A DNA stretch of 53,493 nt. It comes from Thermoplasmatales archaeon SG8-52-3. Its GTDB lineage: Archaea; Thermoplasmatota; E2; DHVEG-1. Made by a program: the position numbers and the translations under genes. The notes under the pieces are model-generated. The model was not told where the DNA came from, did no database searches, and saw nothing but the letters and a program-made list of their open reading frames with translations. Below, piece by piece: positions 27,326 through 38,225 of the stretch (its first letter is position 1; every line of letters starts with the position of its first letter). The stretch covers positions 1-53,493 of the forward strand of contig LSSG01000075.1 of assembly GCA_001595915.1 (NCBI GenBank). The letters run 5' to 3'.

Positions 27326-30048
27326 TTAAACCGCTTCTTACTAAAATATAGATAAAGAATGGTTACAAATATTATAGCAAATAATGAGAAAATAATAAAT
27401 ATCAATGTTTCAAAACTAAGCATAATATCATTTTCATCGTTATTTAAATTAATTTGCTCAAATGTTTTTGCATTCAATGCATATATAATTCCTTTTACCC
27501 CAATATAAGCAGTACCATTATGGACAATTGGATTTGAAATAACAGGTGTTGTAATATAGTTTAATAAATCATTATCAATTGTGAAATTTGCAGCAAAAAA
27601 CCATTCACTCTCACCAGTAGTTTTGTTTACTGCATAAAGTCTACCGTCGTCACTTCCAAAAAACACAAAGTCACCATAGATGACCGGAGCTGAATGAATT
27701 CCTGCTTTAGTTGAAAAAATCCATTTGGAAGTTCCGTCTAAGACATTCAATGCATATAGATTATTATCATTACATCCAATGTATAGAGTATCATCTGATA
27801 AGATAGGTGAGGTATCAAATCCCCAACCAGCTTCATATTTCCATATTTGATTTCCATTTTTTGCATTTAAGGCATATACTTTATTGTCCCATGAGGCAAA
27901 AAAAACTTTTCCATTTTTAAAAACAGGAGATGAAGTAATCATACCACTTGAATTAAATTGCCATATGATTTTTTGATCTTTTAAACAAATAGAATAGCAA
28001 TTATTTCCAGACGCTAAATAAATATTTTCATCATAACCTGAAGCAATGTATATTTCATCAGAAAATTCAATTGACCATTTTTCTTTTTTCTCATTAATTG
28101 AGTAAGAATAAACATTTCCAACATTATCTCCAAAAATTATCATATTCTCTGCAATTATTGGACTTGAGATTATCTCATTTTTTGTTGATATTCTTTTAAT
28201 CGTTCCTTGTGTATCGATAATTGATATTCCTTCAGAATGACCTACAAATATCTCATCTTCATTCGAAATAGGTTTTGTGGGTTTTTCTCCTATTGGTTTT
28301 TTCCACTTAAGTTCTCCAGTATTTGTATCAAATGCATATATTATTCCATTTGATGTGGTAGTATACAATATTGTATCTATTATTACACCTGATGAAGAAA
28401 ATTCGTTTTTATTAAATTCTGTATCAAATTTCCATAGGATTTCTGTTTCTGATCCTATATAACTATCTTTATTTATTAGAGAAAAATCTCTTTTTGCAGG
28501 TATACCAAAAATTCTTACCCAGCCAAGAGGAGGTAAACTTTCAGTTTTATGATTAGTGGTATCTATATTTGAATAATCCAAGGTTCTACCAGTATTTCCA
28601 AAAAATGCCCATAAACCGTTTTGTTCAAGTAATTTTGAATCTGTAAGTTTTACATCAGTAATTGCCTTACTAATTAATGGATCAGACATTATTTCTTTTA
28701 AAATATCTGTATCAATCTCACCATAATATTTATTACCAAGCTCTTCAAATTTATTATCTCTTTTTGTTGGAATATATCTAACTGCCCAATACCCAAATCC
28801 TGGATCTTTAAATAATATCCATAATAAGAAGTTTAGAATATATGTTCTATCGATTTTAAATTTCTCTAATCTAACCCTAGTATCCATTGGATTATTAGCA
28901 CTCCAATAAAAACCATCAAATGTTCTATAGATTGCATTTGCAGTATAACCTAATTCAAACCTTGCAATCTCACCGGTTTTCGTGTCACCAATAAGCCAGA
29001 CAGCATTCATAACCCCATCATTTCTATTTTTAAGATAATAAACCACTTCGTCAATGCTATTTCCATATTGCATTGCCATCCTAGCTCTTACTGAAAGTGG
29101 AAGACCTTTATTATCAAACAATCCTTGTGGAACAGTTGTTTCCAGAAGTACAATACCATTATCATTCTGATAGTAGTCCTCGTCACTCCAAATAATACCT
29201 GGTGAAGAAGACATTATAACTCTATTGCCACTATTTGGTTGGACATCAAGTATTACATTCCAACGAAGCGAAATATAATAATTCCACCACCAAGTTGAAG
29301 TTCCACAAATTGTCGAATGAGAAAAAACAATTTGACCTTCTGTAGTAGCGTCTCCTGTTGCAATAAAACCATTACAATGGTGGGGAGGACTCCCACCAAA
29401 AAAACCTGCAATAAATTCATTTAATCCTATATTTTCAGTTGCTGGTTCAATTTTTTGAATTTGATGTAATAATGTTCTTATCGGGTGAATTCCCATTCTC
29501 AATGTATCAAGTTTGGACATAAACTCATACATCTCATTCATTGCAAGAATATCCTTATAATCGATTTCTCTTTCAAAAAATTTTATTCCTTTAGCATTTA
29601 CTCCATCAACAATACCTATTATTTCTTGCTTATATTCAATTGGAAATTTATCCCAATATAATTTATCACACTGATTTCTACAGAAATCCCACCATTTTTC
29701 TGCAATTTTATTATATCTTAGTTCTGATACTCGTTTACTAATTTTTGATATTGTCTTTTGGAAATGAATTGTGTGACTCCAACGATTTAACATATCAACA
29801 ATTTCATTGGCAAGTAAATACCCATGCTGATATCCACGTTCATGAGGATCTCCCTCTATATGAAGATAGATCCAACCTTGAATGTTATATCTATAACCTT
29901 TTTCAAAATTTTCTGCACTAGATATGCTTATATCTTTTCCTTCAGCATGGATACAAGTAAAATAATTAACAGAAATTAGAAAAAAAATTGTAATGATACA
30001 AATTGCTCTAATTTGTAGCCTCCGTCCCATACTACAAATTATATCCAT
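27322..30048 (-). CDS. Exported Ntn-hydrolase (C45/phospholipase B-like) fused to PQQ-type beta-propeller, C-terminal TM
   Basis: EGDPHERGYQHGYLLANEI, HHCNGFIATGDATTEGQIVFSHS; repeated VYALNxxxGxxxWxF blades; C-terminal FETLIFIIFSLFAIIFVTILYLYF. Confidence 0.85.
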   Translation of the reverse strand: MDIICSMGRRLQIRAICIITIFFLISVNYFTCIHAEGKDISISSAENFEKGYRYNIQGWIYLHIEGDPHERGYQHGYLLANEIVDMLNRWSHTIHFQKTISKISKRVSELRYNKIAEKWWDFCRNQCDKLYWDKFPIEYKQEIIGIVDGVNAKGIKFFEREIDYKDILAMNEMYEFMSKLDTLRMGIHPIRTLLHQIQKIEPATENIGLNEFIAGFFGGSPPHHCNGFIATGDATTEGQIVFSHSTICGTSTWWWNYYISLRWNVILDVQPNSGNRVIMSSSPGIIWSDEDYYQNDNGIVLLETTVPQGLFDNKGLPLSVRARMAMQYGNSIDEVVYYLKNRNDGVMNAVWLIGDTKTGEIARFELGYTANAIYRTFDGFYWSANNPMDTRVRLEKFKIDRTYILNFLLWILFKDPGFGYWAVRYIPTKRDNKFEELGNKYYGEIDTDILKEIMSDPLISKAITDVKLTDSKLLEQNGLWAFFGNTGRTLDYSNIDTTNHKTESLPPLGWVRIFGIPAKRDFSLINKDSYIGSETEILWKFDTEFNKNEFSSSGVIIDTILYTTTSNGIIYAFDTNTGELKWKKPIGEKPTKPISNEDEIFVGHSEGISIIDTQGTIKRISTKNEIISSPIIAENMIIFGDNVGNVYSYSINEKKEKWSIEFSDEIYIASGYDENIYLASGNNCYSICLKDQKIIWQFNSSGMITSSPVFKNGKVFFASWDNKVYALNAKNGNQIWKYEAGWGFDTSPILSDDTLYIGCNDNNLYALNVLDGTSKWIFSTKAGIHSAPVIYGDFVFFGSDDGRLYAVNKTTGESEWFFAANFTIDNDLLNYITTPVISNPIVHNGTAYIGVKGIIYALNAKTFEQINLNNDENDIMLSFETLIFIIFSLFAIIFVTILYLYFSKKRFK

Positions 30049-30108
30049 CCTTTATATAAATATTTATCTTTTTATTTATTAATAACCATTTTTTATAATA
30101 GTTAAATA

Positions 30109-30501
30109 TCACTTTTTTAAATGAAAAACATACCTTGTTGGAATTCTTTTTTTCTTACCTGTCCAATAATTGCATTTCTTACATCTAAATTCTATAGTGA
30201 CTTCTCCGCCCCATATTGTTAGATTTTTTACTCGGTTTAAAATGTTTCCACAAACTGGACATTTTGTCAATAATTTTTTTGGGTCACCCTCACGTGTATG
30301 AATTTCAAGTTTAACAAAATCACTATTTATTGCAATATTGCGAAGCCTTGAGCCACTAACATTATAATTCTTCTTTTTAGCTGTGAGTTTTTTTGAAACT
30401 AATGTTTTTAATTTATTTTGAGAACTTACCGTTCGAAATTTCTCTAACACTTTCTTCAAACCATTTAAAACTTGTTCATCAGATGGTATGTGATAATGCA
30501 T
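30109..30501 (-). CDS. Zinc-ribbon protein
   Basis: CPVCGNIL...FRCKKCNYW. Confidence 0.7.
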   Translation of the reverse strand: MHYHIPSDEQVLNGLKKVLEKFRTVSSQNKLKTLVSKKLTAKKKNYNVSGSRLRNIAINSDFVKLEIHTREGDPKKLLTKCPVCGNILNRVKNLTIWGGEVTIEFRCKKCNYWTGKKKRIPTRYVFHLKK

Positions 30502-30538
30502 TGCAAAAAAGAATCATAAATGGATTACTTAAAGTCTT

Positions 30539-31318
30539 TTAACGGGAAATAGTATTAAGTAAATCAGTTCTGCTAACAATACCTATTAATTTACCATATT
30601 CAATTATTGGTAACGCACCTATATTATTTTTAAGCATTAATTTTGCTACTTCTTCTGCAGTTATATTTGGCTCGGTCCAAAAAGCTGGTGTTTTCATTAC
30701 GTCTCTAATTAGAAGTTCATCAAGTTGATGTTTCTGTCTACCTATTGGAACTGATCTTTTTATATCAGCTAATGCAAAAACAATTTCATTATCAGTAATT
30801 ATCCCAACAAGATTACCATTATCTACAACTGGAAGTCTTGCGATATTTTCATTTATCATTATTCTTCGAGCATGAATAACTCTGTCATCTGGTGAAACTA
30901 TGTGGAGTTTTTTATTCATTATCTCTCTAACAGGTTTGGTACTTTTAACAAGCGGTAATAAATCTGCTTTTGTGATAATTCCTAATAATTTATCATTATC
31001 TACAACACATAGCATGGTTGGTCCAGGTTCACCTACTTTCTTTAAAATTATCTTTATTTCGGTTTCTGGGGATATTTTCTCAATATTTTTTTCAGTAACT
31101 GAAGAAGCATGCAATCTAGAAGGTGGTACTCCTTTTTTTCTAATAGATCCCAATTTATGGGCTATAATATTATCAGTTACTATACCAATTAATTTTTTAT
31201 CTTCAAGAACTGGTATTTTTGTAATTTCGTATTTTTTCATGAGATTTAAAACATGTTTTAAATCTACATCTTTATCAACAGAGATTATATCCTTTGTCAT
31301 AACTTCTTTTACTTTCAT
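30539..31318 (-). CDS. Four-CBS-domain protein
   Basis: Four CBS repeats (VKEVMTKDIISVD..., REIMNKKLHIVSPD..., IRDVMKTPAFWTEP...). Confidence 0.92.
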   Translation of the reverse strand: MKVKEVMTKDIISVDKDVDLKHVLNLMKKYEITKIPVLEDKKLIGIVTDNIIAHKLGSIRKKGVPPSRLHASSVTEKNIEKISPETEIKIILKKVGEPGPTMLCVVDNDKLLGIITKADLLPLVKSTKPVREIMNKKLHIVSPDDRVIHARRIMINENIARLPVVDNGNLVGIITDNEIVFALADIKRSVPIGRQKHQLDELLIRDVMKTPAFWTEPNITAEEVAKLMLKNNIGALPIIEYGKLIGIVSRTDLLNTISR

Positions 31319-31365
31319 TTTTATCCATTCCTTAGTGTAATTAAATTATCTATATAAAATTAATA

Positions 31366-31923
31366 TTATTCTTCATATTTCAAGGCATCAATACAATCTT
31401 CACAAAGAAGGCGCCCCTCAACATTTTTTAGATTTGCAGATAATATTCCACAATCTTCACATTTCCCTGAAAATATTTGCTTTTTTAGATGTGATTCGTC
31501 TCTTACTGTTATATCATACCATTCTCGTGATATTTCGTGTAATACTGGAGATATTAATGAAATGTCTTTTTGAGTAATTATACCTATTAGCTCATCCTTT
31601 TCAATAACCGGTAATCTTCTAACATTGCATTTACCCATAGTTTTCATGGCCTCTTCAAGAGTTATATAAGGATCTACTACAATTATTGGAGTGCTCATCA
31701 CATCTTTGACTATTATTTCTTTGGCATTTTTTCCTTCTGCCACAACTTTTTTTAATATGTCGCTCTCAGTTAAAATGCCAATTGGTTGTTTTTTTTCAAC
31801 AACTAATACGTTTCCTATTTTTCTTTTTTTCATTAGTTTAGCTGCTTCTAATACAGATACATCTGGTTTGACTATTGCTAGGTTTGTTTTCATAGCTTCT
31901 TTTACTATTACTTCACCACTCAT
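31366..31923 (-). CDS. CBS-pair protein with C-terminal zinc ribbon
   Basis: Two CBS domains and CEDCGILSANLKNVEGRLLCEDC. Confidence 0.9.
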   Translation of the reverse strand: MSGEVIVKEAMKTNLAIVKPDVSVLEAAKLMKKRKIGNVLVVEKKQPIGILTESDILKKVVAEGKNAKEIIVKDVMSTPIIVVDPYITLEEAMKTMGKCNVRRLPVIEKDELIGIITQKDISLISPVLHEISREWYDITVRDESHLKKQIFSGKCEDCGILSANLKNVEGRLLCEDCIDALKYEE

Positions 31924-32008
31924 ATTATTGCCACCAATGCATTTATTATTAATTTCAACTAACTCTGCCCAAACATTAAAACCTTTCGCTGTATTTTACT
32001 TTTGTTAT

Positions 32009-32521
32009 ATGAGTGCAAGTCAATATGAACGAGAGCTTAAGAATATCCTTGAAGGAGAGTTTAAAACAATTTCAAAAATAACAAAAACATGTTCAATTAT
32101 TGAAAAAATGAATTATAATAAGATTTCAGAAAAACCTTTTGCTGTCATTAGGGCTGCTGGTTCATTTGGTGTAGATCTTGTTGCAACACGAGGAGATATT
32201 TCGTTTTTAACAGAAGTAAAAAGTAGTATTGAAGATACTATTCATTTTAGTAATATAAGTGGAAAATTGCAACAACAGGCTGAAACAATGAAAAATATTT
32301 GTGAAAAAACAAAAACATTACCAATATATGCATTTAGAACTAAAGGTAAACGTGGTGATTCTTGGAGAATTTTTACATTAGATATAGAAAATCTTGAAGG
32401 TAGATCAAGTATTTTACATAATAGACTCCCAAAACTTAAAAAAAGTAAGAAAGGTTTTTTTGTAATGAGGTGGAGTGATGGTATGCCCCTATCCGATTTT
32501 ATTTCATATCTATGTAAATGA
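32009..32521 (+). CDS. hjc: Hjc-like Holliday junction resolvase (start corrected from ORF track)
   Basis: YERELKNIL, FAVIRAAGSFGVDLVA, FLTEVKSS PD-(D/E)XK motifs; the upstream part of the 31691 ORF is antisense to the CBS gene. Confidence 0.82.
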   Translation: MSASQYERELKNILEGEFKTISKITKTCSIIEKMNYNKISEKPFAVIRAAGSFGVDLVATRGDISFLTEVKSSIEDTIHFSNISGKLQQQAETMKNICEKTKTLPIYAFRTKGKRGDSWRIFTLDIENLEGRSSILHNRLPKLKKSKKGFFVMRWSDGMPLSDFISYLCK

Positions 32522-32569
32522 TACGAAACGTTTATAGAACTGTTTCTTATTTTCGCCTTGCTGATTAAT

Positions 32570-33010
32570 ATGAAAAAGATGCTTGTTGCCTATGATGGAT
32601 CTGAAGCCTCAAAAAAAGCAATAGAAGTAGTTATTAAATGTGCTGATAAGGAAGATGAAATTACACTTTTGACAGTTGTTCCTGCAGAACTTTCAGAGTC
32701 TTCTTTTACAAGAATGTTACTTCCAACAATAGATCTTAGTAATGTTGTAAAATCTGGAAGTTTTAAACAAAAAGCAAAAGATTCGTTGTCAAAGTTAATA
32801 AAAGAGATTGAACCTAATGTAAGTAAGGTTAATATTGCCGTAGAATCAGGTGATCCCGCTGATGAAATTCTTTTAAGTGCAAAGAAACATGATTCTGATA
32901 TAATTGTTGTGGGTTACAAAGGATATGGAAAAGAGGGGAGGTTTTTACTAGGCAGTGTAACAGATAAGGTTGTAAGACATGCAAGCAAATCTGTTTTAGT
33001 TGTTAGATAA
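32570..33010 (+). CDS. UspA-family universal stress protein
   Basis: MKKMLVAYDGSEASKKA ... DIIVVGYKGYGKEGRFLLGSVTDKVVRHASKSVLVV. Confidence 0.93.
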   Translation: MKKMLVAYDGSEASKKAIEVVIKCADKEDEITLLTVVPAELSESSFTRMLLPTIDLSNVVKSGSFKQKAKDSLSKLIKEIEPNVSKVNIAVESGDPADEILLSAKKHDSDIIVVGYKGYGKEGRFLLGSVTDKVVRHASKSVLVVR

Positions 33011-33021
33011 AAATATTTTTT

Positions 33022-34227
33022 GTGGTCTTGATGCATCCTGCAGATGAGATACGGGGAGTTAAAAGTAAAAAACTTTCTAGAAAAAGGATAGTTATCGGTG
33101 TTACAGGAAGTATTGCTGCAGTTGAAACTATTAAACTTACACGGGAGCTTATAAGATATGGTGCAGATGTAATTCCAATAATGACACCTTCTTCAACAAA
33201 AATAATTCATCCCGATTCTCTTTGGTTTGCAACAGGTAATAAACCAATAACTGAGCTTACTGGTAAAACAGAACATGTATATTTTTGTGGAAAGGTAAAA
33301 AATCAAGTAGATCTTTTACTAATATGCCCTTGTACTGCAAATACGTTATCAAAGATTGCACATGGAATTGATGATACTGTTGTTACAACTTTTACTACAA
33401 CTGCAATTGGTTCAAAAGTTCCAATAATAATTGTACCTGCGATGCATCTTTCAATGTACGATCATAAAATCGTTCAAAAAAACATCGAAGAATGTAAGAA
33501 ATTAGGAATTAAATTTATTGAACCAAAAATTGATAAATATAAAGCGAAACTTGCTGAATCAGATGAGATTATAGCATATGTTTTAAGGGAAACAGGTAAA
33601 AATGATTTATTAGATAAAAATATTTTGATAATCGGGGGACCAACAGTTGAGCCAATAGATAATATAAGAATATTTACTAACAAAAGCTCTGGTAAAACAG
33701 CAATTGAACTTTCAAAAAATGCTTTTTATAGAGGAGCAAATGTTGAGCTTTGGTATGGCTCTGGTAAAGAAGTAATTCCAGATTTTATAAATTTTAATAG
33801 ATTTGAATCAATAAATGATTTAATGGAATTGTTGGAAAATAGAGACTTGAAAAAATATAATATTATCATTCTTTGTGCTGCAATATCTGATTATTTACCA
33901 AAAAGGCACAAAGGAAAGATTTCTTCTGGAAAAGAAAAATTAATAATAGAAATGTATCCAGCTCCTAAGTTTATTTCAAAACTTAGAAAAAATGCACCAA
34001 ATTCAAAAATTATTGGTTTTAAAGTAGAAGAAAAAAAAGAAAATCTATTTGAAAGGGCTTTAAATCTTTTAAAGATAAACAATTTAGATTTTGTAGTTGC
34101 AAATAAAACCTCTGCTTTCAGCAAAGATGAAAGTGAGATATGGATAATAAATAAACAAGAAAAAAGTATACATAAAAAAGGAAATAAATCACTATTAGCT
34201 GATTATATCTTAGATAATATAGGATGA
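33022..34227 (+). CDS. coaBC: Phosphopantothenoylcysteine decarboxylase/phosphopantothenate-cysteine ligase
   Basis: IGVTGSIAAVETIKL, IVPAMHLSMY, IIGGPTVEPIDNIRIFTNKSSGKTAIEL. Confidence 0.93.
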   Translation: MVLMHPADEIRGVKSKKLSRKRIVIGVTGSIAAVETIKLTRELIRYGADVIPIMTPSSTKIIHPDSLWFATGNKPITELTGKTEHVYFCGKVKNQVDLLLICPCTANTLSKIAHGIDDTVVTTFTTTAIGSKVPIIIVPAMHLSMYDHKIVQKNIEECKKLGIKFIEPKIDKYKAKLAESDEIIAYVLRETGKNDLLDKNILIIGGPTVEPIDNIRIFTNKSSGKTAIELSKNAFYRGANVELWYGSGKEVIPDFINFNRFESINDLMELLENRDLKKYNIIILCAAISDYLPKRHKGKISSGKEKLIIEMYPAPKFISKLRKNAPNSKIIGFKVEEKKENLFERALNLLKINNLDFVVANKTSAFSKDESEIWIINKQEKSIHKKGNKSLLADYILDNIG

Positions 34228-34233
34228 TACTAT

Positions 34234-35100
34234 ATGATAGCAAAAGCATTTGCTCCTGGTCATATTTCTGGTTTTTTTGAACCGGTATACAATCAAGATT
34301 TATCCCGGACAGGTTCTCGTGGAGCAGGAATAAACATTACATTTGGATCAGTTTCTGAAGTTAGTGCTGAAAATTCAACTACACAAGAAATTGATATTTA
34401 CGTCAATAATAGAAAGTCAAATGCCCCTGTTATAAGATTAGCTATAAAATATCTTATTGGAGATAGTCCAGTTAAGGTTGTTATAAAAACTAAATATGAA
34501 ATTCCTGTAGGACAAGGTTTTGGAATGAGTGCAGGAGGTGCACTAAGTGCGACATATGCACTAGCTAAAATATTTGGTATTTCATCAAATGATGCAATTA
34601 GAGCATCTCATTTTGCTGAAGTTCAGCTTAAAACGGGTTTAGGAGATGTAATAGCTAGTTCTTTTGGAGGTATAGAAATACGTAAAAGTGCAGGTCTTCC
34701 TCCATGGGGAGTAATAGAACATATCCCTGGAAAGGGGGATTTGGTGATATGTGTTGTTGGAAAAAAACTTAATACAAAGAAAATATTAGAAGACACAAAT
34801 AAAATTGCAAAGATAATCGATTATGGAAAATTTTGCACAAAAAAGATACTTCAGAAACCATCGTTTGAAAATCTTTTTACTCTTTCTCAAGCCTTTACAA
34901 AAAACACAAATCTTGCTGATGAAAAGGTACTTAGCGCAATAAATACTGCAAGTAAGTTTGGGCTTGCAAGTATGTGTATGCTTGGTAACTCTATTTTTGC
35001 TATGGGTAAAACTAATGAATTATGTAATGCTTTGTCATCATTTGGAAAAATTTTTGTTTGTAGTGTTGATGAATTTGGAGCAAGAGTTATAGATGATTGA
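34234..35100 (+). CDS. Pantoate kinase (GHMP family)
   Basis: AKAFAPGHISGFFEPV...SRGAGINITFG...PVGQGFGMSAGGALSATYAL; adjacent to coaBC. Confidence 0.88.
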   Translation: MIAKAFAPGHISGFFEPVYNQDLSRTGSRGAGINITFGSVSEVSAENSTTQEIDIYVNNRKSNAPVIRLAIKYLIGDSPVKVVIKTKYEIPVGQGFGMSAGGALSATYALAKIFGISSNDAIRASHFAEVQLKTGLGDVIASSFGGIEIRKSAGLPPWGVIEHIPGKGDLVICVVGKKLNTKKILEDTNKIAKIIDYGKFCTKKILQKPSFENLFTLSQAFTKNTNLADEKVLSAINTASKFGLASMCMLGNSIFAMGKTNELCNALSSFGKIFVCSVDEFGARVIDD

Positions 35101-36315
35101 TTATTTAAAAATATGAATATCTGTGTATCCTCTGATTTCAACATAAACTGCTGGATTTAACCCTTTGATTGTACATCTAGCAGTAACTGATACCATCAAC
35201 CATTCAAAAGAGGGATTTATTGTTAATATCTTTGAAAATGGAATTGTTATATTACATAATGCTAAACTCTCTTGTCCTGTGTCTATTATTATTTCTTCAT
35301 CTATTGAGTTTTCTCCAAGAAGATTTAGCTCTCCATTGTCAACCACATATAATCTACAGATTATATCTCTTAGTGCAAGACCAACATTAAATGTATTGTT
35401 TACTTCAAGATTAATCTCAGTAACAAGACCCTTAAGTGTTAATTTGTTATTCGCTTTTATCGATAAAAGGACAGGTTTGTCCTTAGAAAAGAATATATCT
35501 TCAAGATCAGGAACTATCAAATTTGTTTCTGAATTAAATGTTATATTTTTTTCAAAACCTGCAATTTTTGCTCCAGCCACTCCATAAATATCAATCATTA
35601 TCTTTTCAGCATTGAATGCATCAAGAAGAACCCATCCAGTGGTAGTGATTTCTTTTGATTCCTTTGGTAGTAGAGTTTCTCCAATTACATTTAGTTCTCC
35701 TACTTTCTTACCTGTATCAGTAACAATATCTCCAGTTATATTTTCTATATACATTTCAAAAGAGTTTGGATTATAAACTTCTATTATTGTTGAAATTTTT
35801 ATTTCTTCAGTAGTTACATCAACAAAATCAATTGTGGTTGTGATAATTGGAGCAGCAAAATCATTTATTACTTTCTCAAGGGAAGTAATCATTCCCATAT
35901 TTAATGGAATTGTTTTTTCTATAAACAAAATGTTCATACCAACTTCACCAGTAATTTTACTTGTTAGAATTTCTGGACTGTGACCAGCAAATGCTATTTT
36001 AACGTCTTTCGTTAAAGTCTTTTTCTCATTAGAAGGAATTTTTCCTCCTTCAATATTTACATGAGATGCTTCATATCCATCTGGAGTAGTTGTTATTAAC
36101 TCAAGATTTTTTACTGAAACATCAAAGGAATTTGGATTGTCAATATTTATCTCTGTATGTATTACTGCTTCTAAAGAATTAATCTCAGTGACTTCTATTT
36201 CTATTATAATTTCTGGAGCTTCCAACACCTGTATATTTATAAAAAGTAGTCCTCCTATTATAACATAAATAATTGTAATTACGATAAATAAGAATTTAAC
36301 AATTTTTTTATTCAT
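35101..36315 (-). CDS. LEA14/WHy-domain-like exported protein
   Basis: Repeated VTEINSLEAVIHTEINIDNPNSFDVSVKNLEL / EEIKISTIIEVYNPNSFEMYIENITG. Confidence 0.75.
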   Translation of the reverse strand: MNKKIVKFLFIVITIIYVIIGGLLFINIQVLEAPEIIIEIEVTEINSLEAVIHTEINIDNPNSFDVSVKNLELITTTPDGYEASHVNIEGGKIPSNEKKTLTKDVKIAFAGHSPEILTSKITGEVGMNILFIEKTIPLNMGMITSLEKVINDFAAPIITTTIDFVDVTTEEIKISTIIEVYNPNSFEMYIENITGDIVTDTGKKVGELNVIGETLLPKESKEITTTGWVLLDAFNAEKIMIDIYGVAGAKIAGFEKNITFNSETNLIVPDLEDIFFSKDKPVLLSIKANNKLTLKGLVTEINLEVNNTFNVGLALRDIICRLYVVDNGELNLLGENSIDEEIIIDTGQESLALCNITIPFSKILTINPSFEWLMVSVTARCTIKGLNPAVYVEIRGYTDIHIFK

Positions 36316-36424
36316 ATATGTCCCATTAATTTATTTAAGTATTTATAAATTATTCCATTGATTATATATTATTTTCCCTTAAATATTAAAAATCTTCAAA
36401 AGCAAGCTCATTTGTTTAAAATAT

Positions 36425-37006
36425 CTATATTTCGCTTGTTTTGCCTGATGCAAGATTTATTAGATGTTTTTCTGCATCTTCAGGTCCTTTGGCAAAAAGA
36501 ATATCACCTGAATCAATTTTTGTATTTTTTGTAGGACCATAAAGCCATTTATCACCATGTCTCATTGCAATAACTACCATACCGGTTTCACTAGCAAGCT
36601 TTAATTCACCCAGAGTTTTATTTGATAAAATAGAATTTTCATTAACCTGTACCCTGCTAAATACCACATCAGATTCACGAATACTCATCTTTAAAATTGG
36701 GTGTAATTCTACATCCCTTAATTCAACATCTGCAATTTCCTGAGCAGCATCTGCTATTTGTTCACCTGCTTCAGCAAGTCTTAAAACAGTTAATGCATCA
36801 TTTATACTCAATTTTTTATTTTCAACATTTTCAAGGGTCTGTCTTTGTAGATTTTTATATAGACTATCAATAAAGTCTTCTAAATCATAGACTTCTTTGG
36901 CAATTGTTTTGTTATCATATAAAAGAGATGAATATGCAAGATCAACCATAAGTTCAGATTTATCCTTTATTTCAAGAACTATATCTTCAACAGTCTTTTT
37001 ATTCAT
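36425..37006 (-). CDS. PhoU-like + TrkA_C regulatory subunit
   Basis: Helical PhoU-like N-terminus, TrkA_C-like C-terminus (VNENSILSNKTLGELKLASETGMVVIAMR). Confidence 0.85.
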   Translation of the reverse strand: MNKKTVEDIVLEIKDKSELMVDLAYSSLLYDNKTIAKEVYDLEDFIDSLYKNLQRQTLENVENKKLSINDALTVLRLAEAGEQIADAAQEIADVELRDVELHPILKMSIRESDVVFSRVQVNENSILSNKTLGELKLASETGMVVIAMRHGDKWLYGPTKNTKIDSGDILFAKGPEDAEKHLINLASGKTSEI

Positions 37007-37665
37007 TCTAACGCCCTCAATTTACCTTGTAAGAATTTACTTAATTCATCATAACCTTCATTAGTCCCTCTGACTATCAACCAATCTTCAGCCTTAATTG
37101 TGGTATCAGATTGTGGATTGTATATCCAGCAATCCTCTCTTCTAATAGCAATAATTCTCATACCAGTTTCAGATTCAACTCTGAGATTTTCAATTTTTTT
37201 ATCACAAGCCTCTGATGCTGATGCAACTTTAATTCTGAATAGTTCTTCATCGGCTTGTTTTAATATCTTTGGTAGAATAGGAACAGATTTATCCTTTGAA
37301 AGAAGGTTAACAATGTCTCCTGCGGCATTGGAAATACTTTCTGCAGCTTCAGCAACCTGTAAAATTCCAGCGAGTTCCTCAGCATCTTCCTTAGTTCTTG
37401 CAGCCATCATTGCCATCATTCTTATATCGTAATTCAATTTATCCATTCGTACATCAAGATATCTTACCTCTTCACCAATTTCTTCGTTGTTAAAAAGAAT
37501 AGCAGAATATGCTAGATCAATTATTAATTCTGAGATATCTTTCATTTCTGTTAATAATTCTTTAACAGAGGTGGGTTCATATTCAAGTTCGCTAAATTCT
37601 TCCTTTTTCCATTTTGGTGTTCTTTGTAACCTTCCAAATATTTTTCTTCTTTTTTGGTCTGTCAT
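37003..37665 (-). CDS. PhoU-like + TrkA_C regulatory subunit
   Basis: Same architecture as its neighbour; 4-nt gene overlaps. Confidence 0.85.
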   Translation of the reverse strand: MTDQKRRKIFGRLQRTPKWKKEEFSELEYEPTSVKELLTEMKDISELIIDLAYSAILFNNEEIGEEVRYLDVRMDKLNYDIRMMAMMAARTKEDAEELAGILQVAEAAESISNAAGDIVNLLSKDKSVPILPKILKQADEELFRIKVASASEACDKKIENLRVESETGMRIIAIRREDCWIYNPQSDTTIKAEDWLIVRGTNEGYDELSKFLQGKLRALE

Positions 37666-38225
37666 AATCCAACTCCAATAAGTCCAATTACAGAAAATAA
37701 AAAGATTATACCCATTACATCTCCAACGGTTGTCACAACTGGTGCAACCATATCATCAGGGTCCAATCCTCTTTTAAATGATATAAATGCAGTTAAAACG
37801 CTAATAAATGAAACCATACATATCAGAAGGAACCCTGTAAAAACAATTATAGCAACAAACTCTATCAAGGTTATTTCCTCAATTAAATTCCCAAATAACG
37901 CTAAGAAATAAATAACTATCGCAAGGATAAGATAAGTGATAAGACCAATAAGAATCGAAATTAATAAATTATCATGCATTTCCTTATTTTTTAAACTCAA
38001 AGTTATATATCCAACATGCAAACCAGAAGCAAGACGAGCTCCTAAAACACTTCCAATATTACCACTTATACTATTTATCACTGGAATTGATATAAGAAAA
38101 ACGGGAAAAAGAAGTAAAGATTCTTGTTTACCTTGAAGAATTTGACCAGCAAATATCTCAATTAAAATTGTAACTGATAAGAGTGGTAAACTATGTTTTA
38201 CAATCTTTTTCCAACTATATATCAT
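37662..38225 (-). CDS. MgtE-like half transporter
   Basis: SGNIGSVLGARLAS...RGLDPDDMVAPVVTTVGDVMG. Confidence 0.88.
   Translation of the reverse strand: MIYSWKKIVKHSLPLLSVTILIEIFAGQILQGKQESLLLFPVFLISIPVINSISGNIGSVLGARLASGLHVGYITLSLKNKEMHDNLLISILIGLITYLILAIVIYFLALFGNLIEEITLIEFVAIIVFTGFLLICMVSFISVLTAFISFKRGLDPDDMVAPVVTTVGDVMGIIFLFSVIGLIGVGL

Noticed and set aside
31691-32008. N-terminal extension of the Hjc-like ORF in the ORF track
   Set aside because: Antisense to the CBS/zinc-ribbon gene; nuclease homology begins at ATG 32009.
37100-38136. Plus-strand ORFs over the PhoU/TrkA_C and MgtE genes
   Set aside because: Antisense to strongly supported overlapping genes.
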